Notes under the pieces: generated by a model
Told to the model about the DNA's origin: nothing
The model's input: the letters and a program-made list of their open reading frames with translations, nothing else
Databases searched by the model: none
Shown here: positions 36,894 to 49,000 of the stretch, piece by piece
Layout: the number at the start of each line of letters is the position of its first letter
Numbering within the stretch: the first letter of the stretch is position 1
Position numbers and translations under genes: made by a program
Source of the DNA: Serinus canaria
Taxonomy: Eukaryota > Chordata > Aves > Passeriformes > Fringillidae
Direction: 5' to 3'
NCBI RefSeq assembly: GCF_022539315.1
Contig: NC_066314.1
Coordinates: 40,299,180 to 40,363,179, forward strand
Length of the DNA: 64,000 nucleotides

Positions 36894-39800
36894 GTATTAG
36901 TAAAGGAATGCTCTTGCTTTTCTGAAGCATGGCTTCAGACTTATTAATGCTATTCTTTCTATAGAGCCAGATTCAAATGTAAAGTATGAGGAAAGTGCTT
37001 CATGATACTTCATGGAAAGTAAGGCTACAGACATTCCATGCCTACTGTAAGCATTACCTACTCAAATTCACTATGATATATCATTATCCTAGGTGTTAGA
37101 TACTGATGCTGAGGTGTAGAAAAATTTAAGTGCCTTTAGAAATGTATATATTTGATTTTAAAGAGTGCTTTCATTTCACAAAATGCTTTGAAGAATTTGC
37201 AACTATTTTTTTCTCTTTTCAATAACAAGTTCATATATTTACATTGATTATCTACAGTAGTTTTGAACATTGTTTAAATTTATTCTATAAATATTTTTTC
37301 ACTGAGATGACTGCAATATAAGTGTAAATGAAACAGCCTCAGTTGGTTTCACAGAAATCTGGAAAGACTCACACTGTGCTCTGTATAGAGAGCTCAGACA
37401 TAACTTTCCACGGAACTTATGACAAGGTGGTGGAAAATTTTAGCTATATTTTGGCTGCTGCATCAAGGGAAAATATTACCAGTGCCAAAATCAATCCTTT
37501 ACCTCCGTTATCTGCACTGTTCTGCCTGTTATCTGTTTTTTCTCCCCATTGTTCTGGTTGGCAAGGGAAGTACAGGTCATTCTGCAGTGGCACCTGAACA
37601 CAGCTGCACTGGCTGCTCCTTGTGCTGACGAGCTAATTACGCAACAGTGAGAAATCTAAAGGCACATTTCCTGGGGAGCTGAAAGGTATCACTTTCAACA
37701 GGAGGGTGGCTACCTCAAAGGGGTAATAGAATCCTTCACATTCATAGCCCTTTGTAAAAGGAACTGTTGCATAAGTTGTGTCTATGGCAAAATTTGTTAA
37801 GGCCTGATTATTGAGCAAGCTGACACAATGGGAGGAAAAATGTTTTAGTAGATACAAAAAGAATTCTGATCAAATGAAATACAAGCCCCATCAATAATGG
37901 CTTGAAAGGGACTGTTTTACTGCCTGCACCAAATGGGTCTGTTTTGTGAAGATGGCTTAGGTAAAGGTGAAATACACTGTTCATGCATTTAATGATATAT
38001 TTTTCCATGCATGACTTGGCATACATTATAACAGTGGACTGAAAGCATAGTCATAGTGATCTGAGGAATATTTGTTGTAATTTCTAGCTAGATAATTTGA
38101 ATTTGTTTCTCAAGCCATTGGTTTCTATGGATAAGAGAAACAGAAAATAATTTCTCCAAATTGGAATTGGTGAAATGTCTTTTTCTAAGCCACACGTACA
38201 AGTCATTACTGATTAAATTATGGATTAAAATAATAAGGTTAATTATTTTCTCACTGCTTTTGTTTTTTTTTCATGGGTTCACTTATATTTTATGGTCAGA
38301 CTAAGTGATATGCTTCACTCTTGAGTATTATTATCATTCTGCTTAATTGAGCTGTCAACTGCTTGAAGAAATACACAAAAAATCTTCTAAAAACATCTAA
38401 AGCATTTAATATCTAAAATATTTACCTGAAAGATTCCATTTCAGAAAAAAAAAACCAAAACAACCCTCACAAGAATTATATTAAGAGTTTATTAAGAGTT
38501 TTGGAAAGTAATGTTTGCAATTTAGCAAAATCAGGTAGGTTAAACAGAAGTATTTAGGTTCTTGTGCAGCTAATCAGTTACAGTGGTTTTTGTTTGACAT
38601 TCTCCAAATCAAATCTGACTTCATTTTTACTTTGCCATGAGGTAAAAATATAGATTTGACTGAGGCTCATTATGTCTCTTCTAAGCTGTATGTATATTAT
38701 AGCTGCAAAACTATTTGTTTATCCATCAGATGTCTTCATTTATATTTACAACTTCTCTCCAAAGGAAACCTTCTTGGCATTTTGATTTGTCCAGTTATTT
38801 CTTATTGTACATTTTATTATTATATATAATAATATATATTGTATATTTTTAAATATTTTTTTGCCAGCTTAGTTTTGCCATGTCAGTAAGACACAGCAGT
38901 TACAGATGCTAAGAGAAAGCTTATTTTCTTCTAAGTCCAGAGCAGATTATTATGGGAAACTCTTGATATTTTCCAGGCATAAAAGTTTCAGAGGTAATAT
39001 AAAGAAAATAGTATCGAGAAAAGCTCTTTTGGGCTTAACTACTCCAATAACATAAGTGGGCAATTGGCTTGAAGATCCAGGTCCATCGTGAAATGAATGG
39101 TATCCATTTATATCAGAACCACAACTGATGTGCTTATCTTGGTCATTGCCCCTGCTTGTAGATGCTAGAGGGAGGGCAGACAGGAAGGAGACAGATGTAG
39201 GCTTTAAGCCTCAGAGTGAGAATGCTCTCATGAAACCATATGCAGTATGCTCTCAGACCTTATGCAAAAAAAAAAAACCCACTTTTTCTTTCTCACATTA
39301 TCTTTACAGAAAAAAAATTTTGTTATGGTAAAAAAATAAAGGCCTTTGAGATTTATTTTTGGTTTTATTTAGTTTCCATGACTCTTGTCCCTTCTCTTTT
39401 GTCTTAAGAGTTGAAAAAAAGTAAAACTAAGCTAAAAAATAATATACATGTATTTTATGAGCAATATATTTCCTTTTTTTACAGTTACTTTATGTTTCTC
39501 ACACACAGCCTTGCTTCACATATTCCTTTGTTTTCAGGAGAAAATAGCATACTGTCCCATAAAATGTCTGATTAGCATGAGAATTTCAGCTCTTAAAGTA
39601 TTTCTTTACACACTTCCCCATGAAGTAAAAAGTTTTTCAGTCCCTGTGGATCAGAGTCTATCTCTTAGGAAAAGCTTCATCTTACAGAGGTGGCCAGGAA
39701 TTCTCTTCCAGGTAACGCCACCTAAAATTAATATGACATGATGTCTAATTTACCTTAAAGTTAATAGAACTCTTGGGCTTGGTGCAGTTTCCTAGGCATA

Positions 39801-42118
39801 GGCATTCCATATTGTCTGAGGTGCACCAGAGTTTGAGGTTCCACCTGCAGCCTGAAGAACATCCCTCTTTAGGTCTTGTGACTTGCCAGTGTTGTCCTCC
39901 TCAAGGGAGCCAACATCCTAGGGCATCTGAGATGGCACTATAGCTGGAAGCCTGGGCTCAGGCTACACAATCCACATCCCAAACAATACAGCCACTCCAG
40001 TCTTGAAAGAATTTAGGTAGCTCATCCCTGCATATTCACTTGGCTGTGAATTAATTTGTTCTGTAATTTCTGTTCAGACCTCCATTAATGGAAGCTTAGG
40101 CATATGAAGAGACATGAGAACATCTACATTAATATGTCTTCATTTCAAACTGGTTCCCATCCTGATCATTTGTCAAATACCAGCTTTGAGAGGCCTTACT
40201 CTGCCTCCCATTTTTTTTTTTAAAGTTTAAATTAAAACTTCTAGAAATCAACATGTGATTTCAGTATGGGGTAGAATTACAAAACCCATTTTCATTCCAG
40301 AGGGCAATTTGAGTAGGTGTGACACATTGCCTCAGAAAGATACATCTCACTTACCTTCAGTTTAACCAATTCTTCTTAGGAGATGAGAAAATGTGTATCT
40401 CTTCAAGCAGCTAAAAAAGCATTCTTTGGCTCACAAAGAAACCATTAGCTCGCAGTTCCTCAGCTGTTTTTATCTTGTAATGAAAAGAGAGGAATCAGGT
40501 CATTCCATGGGACATAAACAATTAGGAATTGAGGGTTGGAGGGATCAATTCTTGAATTTCTTCCAATGTGGTTAGGTAGCCAAAATTTTTAAGTCTTTAA
40601 CATCTTTCTAAAATAATATAAAACTGCAACAGGATTTTTCCAATAGATGTTTTGAAATTAAATCTCCTATAGCTGAATCAAAGCACTTAAAATTTAGATT
40701 TAAGTCTCCCTCATTTAAAAGAATTTTTACCTCTTCAAATACTCTCTCCTGAAGAGAGAATTCTTACCTGTGGTGGCTAAGTGCAGCAAAATAATGAGCA
40801 AAATTAATAGAAATTAATGTTAGAATTTTAATCATAAGAAAAAATTTTTCTTTAAAGAAAAAAATCCTTAAGAAAAAAAGTGTAATCCTTAAATTTGCAG
40901 AATACTTAAAAGTGCACAAGGGCTCATTGATCAAGCACTGAAGCTTGATTACATGAACATTTGAATCTGCAAAGCATCCAGGCAGACTGTAAAACGTTTA
41001 GAGATCATGTAGTGATGTTTTATTTCAAGTCATGTCTCAGACTCTTACAGTGATGTGGAATAGTCTGAGAGAAATCTTTTTCTGTCTTGCAGAGATGATT
41101 TTCACAAGGCTGAAATTGGAGATAAAATAGAGTTAAGGGGCATCCTGAACAGACACTAATTGATCATTGAGTTAATTGGAAGTGTTGAAGCTATTTTAAA
41201 TGATAGAAAAACTAATCAAGATTTATTAACCATAGGTAACAAATCCATTTGAGAGCTCTGGAGAAGTAGGATAATCTGATTTGATAATTTATTGGAGAGG
41301 AAGACTATCACTCACAAAAAGTTCTCATTTGTGCTTCCCATTGTAATTATTGCAGTTTTGTAGAAGTTCTGTGGTGTGTCAAGCTCCACTGCTTAATCTG
41401 GACAATGTGATTCTCAAATTAATTTTCGATGAACAATTTTAATCTAAGTCTGCCAATAGAGAACAAGAATGTTAGACTATTCATATTTATAAAACTTCTC
41501 TTATCCTCTCATTATCACTAATGATGTGTAACATTCTAAATATTCACACATACAGGATTAGTGAAGAGATAATTACAGAAGCTGTTCCAGGAATACTCTC
41601 AAAAGACTGCAACTTCCAGGCCTTTTTCAAAAGGCATCGCTGACATAGGTGACTGTTCCTTCCATCTGAAGAAAAGTGGCTATTTCTTTATCATAGCACA
41701 CTTAGTTGATTGTTATATATTAAAAACAGTTAAAAAATATAGCCACTCAACACTGTTCTATTGTCTATCTCTACTATTCCTATTTTTTTAATATGGTTTA
41801 TCTGTTCAGTTGCATTATGTGACTTGCTCCTGGAAATTCTTTAGACTTCAAGCAGCTTTTTTGCTTCTGCTTTTGTAAGAAGCTTATAAGTTTCAGTTAG
41901 GCTTGAGGGCTCCCTTTAAAACCACAGGTAATTGGATAATCCTGTAGCCACTACCTCAGGAGTCACAGACAAACATCAAAAAGTTAATTGAAGGATCAGC
42001 TATGTGGTTCTACTTTACTTAGTGAGAAGTTCCTCATTGGAACTAGACAGTTCTAGATAACAGCAATTTATATCTTCAATATTTCAACATCCAAAATAGG
42101 TATTTCAAATCATGTTCA
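36894..42118. other. Noncoding AT-rich DNA
   Basis: No gene or further transposon was recognised. There are A/T-palindromic stretches around 38818-38850 and short poly-A runs. Region 39760-40000 is less AT-rich but shows no family resemblance. Confidence 0.55.
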
Positions 42119-42181
42119 AATTTTTCCCTTTTGTAAATTCTGTCTCTAAGTGTGAGACAGAATTTACAAAAGGGAAAAATT
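42119..42181. repeat. Perfect 28-bp inverted repeat (hairpin)
   Basis: The left arm 42119-42146 (starting aatttttcccttttgtaa) and right arm 42154-42181 are exact complements around a 7-base spacer taagtgt. The arms contain unique-looking sequence and not a simple repeat. There is no obvious target duplication and no known transposon end. Confidence 0.95.
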
Positions 42182-42424
42182 ATGAAGGCTTTTTCTGGTG
42201 TTTTATTCTGGCTTTCATGATCTTCCACACCAATTCAGTGCTTTCCATATTACTAAATTTATTCTGAATATATGATTACTTGAAATAGTAGTCATCAACC
42301 ATATTTAAAAATTAATCTTGTTACTATCATGGTGCAGGGACTGATTTTCAGGCAGAGAAGGCAGTCTTTTCAGGGAATTTCTCAGGAGCTATAGACAGAT
42401 TGTACACTTTCTAAATGGTGGTAT

Positions 42425-42444
42425 ACTACTACTACTACTACTAC

Positions 42445-42508
<64 letters not shown>
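42425..42508. repeat. Compound trinucleotide repeat (ACT)7(ATT)21
   Basis: Seven uninterrupted ACT units at 42425-42445 pass directly into 21 ATT units at 42446-42508. Degenerate units (gactattactaccacta) follow. Probably highly polymorphic. Confidence 0.95.
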
Positions 42509-42510
<2 letters not shown>

Positions 42511-45500
42511 GACTATTACTACCACTAATGCTGCTACTATTGCAACTTTACTAATCTCTGTACACTACTGAGCCTGAGGTGTGTTCATACAGGATGAACT
42601 TGGCCTCAACATATGCATTAAGTATGGCCCAACTTTATCTACTTTTCCATGAGCTATTTCTTGATGCTTTAAAATTTTTCCTTCTTTTTTGCCTTATCAG
42701 ATTGACTTGCAAACTGTGAACATGACTGCAAGGCTCTTACATAAACTTTCTTGGCAGCTCCTAACAAAATCCCTTTGTGTGAATGTTTATCTTCTTGGAG
42801 ATGGCATGCACAAGCCATGAATTATAGAATTTTTTTTTTTTTTTTTTGCAAAGACCTGTGGTTTTGGTTGTTTCTGATGGTTTTTTCTTCTGCTATTTAT
42901 AGTTTTCCTTTAGAACTGCAGAAGTTCTTTAAAAAATTGAGAGTTACAGCCAGAAAGTTCGACTTTGGAAGCATCAAGAGGTGATAGTCAACATTATATC
43001 ACACTGGAGCTACTTAGCACTAGCATTGATTTACAGAAGCTGCAGACTGAATTTTTAAGTTGGAGAGCTAAGGAATGGTTTTGCAAACATCAGATGCTGC
43101 AGCACACACACACAGACACACACTGTGCTTGTGTGGTTTATTCAATTGAAATATGTTCAGTAGCTAGAAACTTGGGATATGACAAGTTTGAGAGAAAGGA
43201 CCAAAAACCACTTTCAATGGGATATGTGGAGGGCAAAGTGAAACTAGAAGATTAATTCATCAAGAAAATGACAGAGAGAGCTGCCAAAACACAAGTGAAA
43301 ACAAGGCTAGAGGAATCAGTCAGGGATGAAAGACAAGTCTTTGATTAGAATTGTTAATAAGTGATTTTTTTCTGTGTTTTGAAACATATTATAATCTGTC
43401 TAAATTTAGATTATTCTGATATTTTTCTCTCAACTAGAATTGTTGAAAAATATAGACACAAAAAGCAGGATGGATAAATTTGAGGAGTGGTTTCTTGCAA
43501 CAAGACTATGTATCTCATAATGGGGCATATCTTCAATTTACACTTGTACAAATTAGAAATATTCTTTCAGGTTCTGAGGAGACAATATCTGACATCTATT
43601 ATTCTGAAGCTCTCTTAATAAATATTATGTTATTCCATGTTCTAGATTTTAAGATGATTCTAATATATCATGCATATTTTTTCAGTATTAAAAAAATGTA
43701 CTTGAATATCATTGTAGAGATAGCCACATAAATCAAATAATAAAGAGAGATGAAAGCCTAAGTAATACTATCTCTTGCTCATAACTTCTCTTATTGTAAG
43801 CAAAGTTATGAGTAATAGTTTAGACAAATTAAATTCCTTTACATTTTAATAAGATGAATTTACAGCTCCAAAATTATGGCTTCTCTTTCCAGCATTTAAT
43901 TTGTGGAAAGCTCTTTAGTCATTACAAATGCACATATGATGTACATGGAGTTCTTTAATAACAGCATTTGTATCTTGGAGAATAAATGTTCGATAATCCT
44001 GTTTAAAAATGAGTTGCAAAAGGTATTAAAAAAAAAAGAAATGTGCAAATAAACCCCCTGATTGTTGTAGTAACTAAGATAGTCAATGATTTCTGATTGT
44101 CAGCCTGCATAATGGTCTTTGTACAGTCTGATTCTGCATGTAGCTAAAGCAAGGTTTACTAGATTAGTTTTTTTAGTCATCAAAAATGTTTGGATTAACC
44201 TTGAGGTTTTAACAAGGAAGTTTTAAAAAGTTTTTCCAAATACAATTTCTGGAAGTCTAATTTGGAACAGTTTGAATTTCATTAAACATTTTTTAATATG
44301 TCAGTAAAGAAAAGATGGTGTTATATCTTAAGTCAAGTTAGCCAAGTTAAGCAAGTACTGAGACCTTAAGCATATGAATAGTCCTGACAGATAATAATTA
44401 ATTCACTACTAAATTAGCTTTGAATTATAAATACTTCACATTGGAAAAGGAAAAATGGAGAGGCACTGCTGGACATAGATTTCAGATTATGATTTTGCCA
44501 GTTTGTGTACTTCAGAGAGGGACACTGAAGCTGCAACAAGGATGGTAATCAAAAGATGAGTGGTTGTAAAATTATTCCAGATGGCTCAAGAACACAAGAG
44601 TGAGGCAATGAGTACCTGAATAAGAGGAACAGTGGCACATCCATACTATCCCAAGTTCAAGTGGTTTTTGACACATTCTCTAAACTTTCATAAATATTTG
44701 AGGCCTAAAAATGAGAAACTAAAATTATGTGAGACAAGCCGTAGGTAATTTTTCTGTTTAACTTGATTTGAAAATTAAAAGACAAGGCATTTCCTTAATT
44801 CCCAAATTAAAATTTTATTTTTCACATATTCCTGTCTCAATATTTTGAATAAATACTTATGTTCAGCTGAACCAGAAAGACTACCAAACTTTTTTTAGCC
44901 AGCCCTAGTTTGGAAATGTCAGACAAAATGACTGATGTGTATCAAAACAGCTTTATTTAAGCCTCATCACTTTACTGCTTGGTTTCTACTCAGTCTATTG
45001 TACCATACAGCAAATTATCTCATGGCTCTGTGTGCCTGAGGCTTGGAGTTAGGCTCTCTTTCTGCTACAGGGTGAACACAGCAGGATGGTGGCAGGTTCC
45101 CTGAAGAAGGGCACTTCAGGAGAGATATAGTGTGGAGAAGTAGCTTCAGAGCTGCTAAGCAACTCAGCACTGACCAGTCTAGGTCACTTTTTGGACCTAA
45201 GTTGTTGTCATTTTGGATATTACTTTTTAGGAGGTGTTGAGGGTTCCTTTTAGGCACCAAATTTTCTTGACAGTATATACAGATGCAGATATCAATGCAT
45301 GTACATGCACAGGAATTTTCCTCAGTTTTTGAGGGATAGAAGAAATGGGAAAAGTTTACTTTTTCAGATGTGAAATAGTGCAAGTTTCATCTATAGTACC
45401 TTCCATGTTCCTATTTCCTCACAGGTATGAAAGCTGCAAATACCGTGGCATCAGAGTGCTCTCTCTGCCAAATGCTTCATTAGCTTTTGCAGCCATCTTT

Positions 45501-46010
45501 TGAAGGGTCAAATGTTCATGGCATCAGTTTCCTGTCCTTTTCATAGGAAGTAGGTGAACTTCCTTTTCCTGGTGGTTTCCTGCAAAAGTATTACACCAGA
45601 GAAGACAGCTGGGCTGGCTTTTACAAATTGAAGGCATGAAACTCTGCAGCTGTCTGGCCTGCCCAAACTACAGACTATCCCCATAACCACTGTCTGTGAT
45701 CTTTGTGAAGTGTCCACTTGAATGTTTCTCTAAACCCATAAAATGACAAAATGGTGTATTATCTTCAGCTCAGACTTATCCATACATGTGCTCTTCAAAG
45801 GCTGAGAGGGTTTGACAAAATCATATGGTTTAATCTATTTTTTTTATTTTTATTCTGTCTTTCATTAGGAGGACAATAAGTACTATCTTCAAAACCTCTA
45901 CTACCAAAAGCTCATTGGTTGTCTTGAAACTATTACCCAGTATCACATAATAACTTGACTCCATGACACTGAGAACACAAGAAAAATGTAATATCATACC
46001 CATAACTCAG
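42509..46010. other. Noncoding AT-rich DNA
   Basis: No gene was seen. A T18 run lies at 42830-42847 and a short imperfect (CA)n at 43108-43124. The 122-codon minus-strand frame at 45015-45383 has no recognised similarity and no convincing splice context. Confidence 0.55.
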
Positions 46011-46093
46011 TTTGTTTCATTTTACTGTTTGAAAATAGGAAAGTATTTCCCATTTTCAAACAGTAAAATGAAACAAATTCATTTTACTGTTTG
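46011..46093. repeat. Nested near-perfect hairpin plus third direct copy
   Basis: The arms 46011-46036 (starting tttgtttcattttactg) and 46052-46077 are exact 26-bp complements. The 15 bases between them contain a second stem, ggaaa (46038-46042) and tttcc (46046-46050), around gta. The whole folds as a 32-pair hairpin with one mismatch. Directly after it, ttcattttactgtttg (46078-46093) repeats part of the left arm in direct orientation. Confidence 0.95.
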
Positions 46094-49000
46094 CAAGAGT
46101 ATGTAAAAAAATTTCTTATTTTTCTGCTGATCGTTTCAAGGAGGCTTAATTGAAGACAGATTATCCACTTTGAGGGAGTACAGTGATCTAAGCATCCTCA
46201 ATCTTCACTTCTCAAACTGTATTGCAAATTATCTGCAGTCCTGGTGATTTCTTTAAGAAAAAAATCACACTTCTCAGAATGGCAAGCACTCTTTTACCTG
46301 CATATATTACTATCTTAATTCATTTTCCCCGGTGTTTTAAATGAGTTCTTTAAATATTATAATTTTAAATAACCCAAAATTGGTGCTATCAATTTCTCAC
46401 ATGAAGATGAAAAAAATGCTCTGCAGGGACAATTTAGTCTGTCACTATTTGCATTTGAAACATGCCAGTAAAATTGCCAGCTACTCCCATGGCAAACTAA
46501 AGTGGCCTCATCTCCCCTTTTTGTCCCCAGTAAAGATGGGACCACATATTCTCAGAAAGGGAGTTCCTGTTAGGAGTTCCCTTTTTCTGTCCTTTGAGGT
46601 CTCTAGCAAGAGACCTTTAGGAAAGGTCATATATCTCAATAGGTTTATCAAATTTAACCAAGAGGGACTTCTAAATAAATTATAAACACTGTCAGTTGTT
46701 TAGGAATAGGAGAAAAAAAATAAAAGTAATGTCATGCATATGATAATGTCCCTAAAAGCTTTGGAAATCATGTGTATCATACTAGAAAATCAGTGATCAT
46801 GCACAAGGTATAGCTTCCAGTTTACGGGGTTTTTTTTTTAAATCTTAGATATCCCATGTTTTTTATTTCTTTCAGAAAATGTTGGAATTATACTGCACAG
46901 TATGCACTTATTTCAAGCCCTTACTATAGAACTAAAATTTCATAAAATGCTAGATAGGAGGAAATTATGTAAGCTGGTAACTGAATTCATTTGAGAGTGA
47001 TGCAGTGCTGTAAAGTCTAATTGGCACTATGTTCATAGTCACAGAAGAACTGTATGCAGAAGAAACATCTCCTAAACTAAATTCTCATGAGGGTAAGGCT
47101 GAGAATGCAAGCACACAGTGGTGACTCCAAATCATATTATTCAAGTATGTTAGAATTACAGTGCCTATCCTTTGGCAATATCAGAAAGCTAGAAAATGAA
47201 ACCATTGAAACAGCCTCAATGTATCTTAAAGTCATTGAAATGAAAATCCAATAGTATTTGTTTTAAAATTTGACTTTGTTATATCACCTTTTTTCTTTAG
47301 CCACTCTGATCTGTCCTTACCAGTGAGAAATGCCACTGCTCTGGGAAATGGCACCAGGAGAATTAGCTGCTGTGTGTGTAGGAGATCAAGGGGTCTCATT
47401 TGAGCCACACCAAGAACCACCTGCCTGTTACTGAGGCCCTTTTAGAACTTCATGGGGATAGGAAAATGATCTTTTTTAATCTTGTAAAAATGTAAAAAAT
47501 ACATAAAATCCTCTTTAGATGACTGAAAAAGTTGTAAACACCAGAAGCACAGCAAGCATTGAGGTGTGCCAGGGCTGCAAGCTCTAGTGATATGAATCCC
47601 TTCATTATGGACAGTGTTTTTCTCAGACTGTAGATAAAGTTCATGAGCTCTTTGAGAAATGCAGCCTGAAGTCATGACCTTTGATTTCCTAACATTTTAG
47701 TCCTGGGGCCTTCTAAGGCACAAAGTGGCAAGGCTTACAGGCCTGTTCACATTGTTCTCCTTCTTTGGCTACTTCATGAATTCTGTAAGCACATAATCTC
47801 TTCTTGAGGAAAACACTGGTCAAAATAAAAAGCAACTTCCCTGCAGAATAGAATGAAATAAAAATTTGCATCTGAAAGAAAACAGCTGTCCACTAGCAAA
47901 AGCAACTGCTGACAGGTTTTTTAATTGCATAGAATGTTTTGACTGGATTTATTGCACCTGAAGACTGCTCTCAAGGGCATTTGTTTTAGTCTGGCATGAT
48001 GTGCTGTTCACCCTGGAGTAATTTGGAAGGAGCGTCCTACTACAGAGCTATGGAGAATGGTAACAATGGAGTTATTTTAGGAAAAAAAAAAGTTTGAACT
48101 TATTTTTTGGTCACTAATGTAAACCAAACCCACCTATCTCCCAACAAAAATATTTATTGCAGCCTCTTAGATATAAGTTATGTTGCATGATACTTTTTTT
48201 TTCTGAACATAAATTTAGTTCAATGACATCAATAAAAATTGGGGAGGTAGTTCAAAATATCCCTAAAACATTTACATTTCAGACCAAGCTAGTAATTTTT
48301 TTTTATTGGAAGTTTTGAAGAGACACAAATCCGTCCATAATGACACAAAGGGCAGGGAAAAGATTGATTTTCTTTTTGCAACTTGGACTTTTTTATTTCC
48401 AAGTATTTCAGTAATCCAGTTTCTATCACAATAAAAATCCTACTTTCTTGAAATTGGAAGATCCTGGATGTGGTTTGAGTGGTACACTAGATGGGAAATT
48501 TCCTTGTTAATTCTCCTTAAAACTCTGGCTAACACCTTCATGGCCCATCACATTACAGTAAATGGTAAAGGTCAGTAAATAAGATTGCAAGGCTATAAGA
48601 CTCATTATCCTCATGATAATATGGATTCTAAAGTATATGAGTCCTTTACTTTCTTAAATTTACCTTCAGTTCATGTGGTGGTAGTTTTGCAAATTTCAGG
48701 TGACCAGTCTTGATGAAAATGTGTCTATGGTAATATGAGATATATGAAGAAAGTGACTTTATAAAGGACTCAAAGTAGTGATCACTACATGCCATACAAG
48801 AGTATGCAAGAATTTCTGTTCTGTTATGTAGCACTTCTCAAAAGTCCTTTAGATCTATGGAAATTCTTCTTTTCTCTCCATTCTGGGAAAAATATAGCTG
48901 ACATGGTTTTGTCCAAAGAGTGGCTTTATTGGGAAGTTTAATGCTGGAAATGTATAGGAAATGTAGATCATATGTGGAGCTGAACCATATCTTCTTGCTG

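Noticed and set aside
45015..45383. 122-codon minus-strand frame
   Set aside because: No family resemblance. It contains a simple-sequence-derived ICIC stretch and has no splice context.
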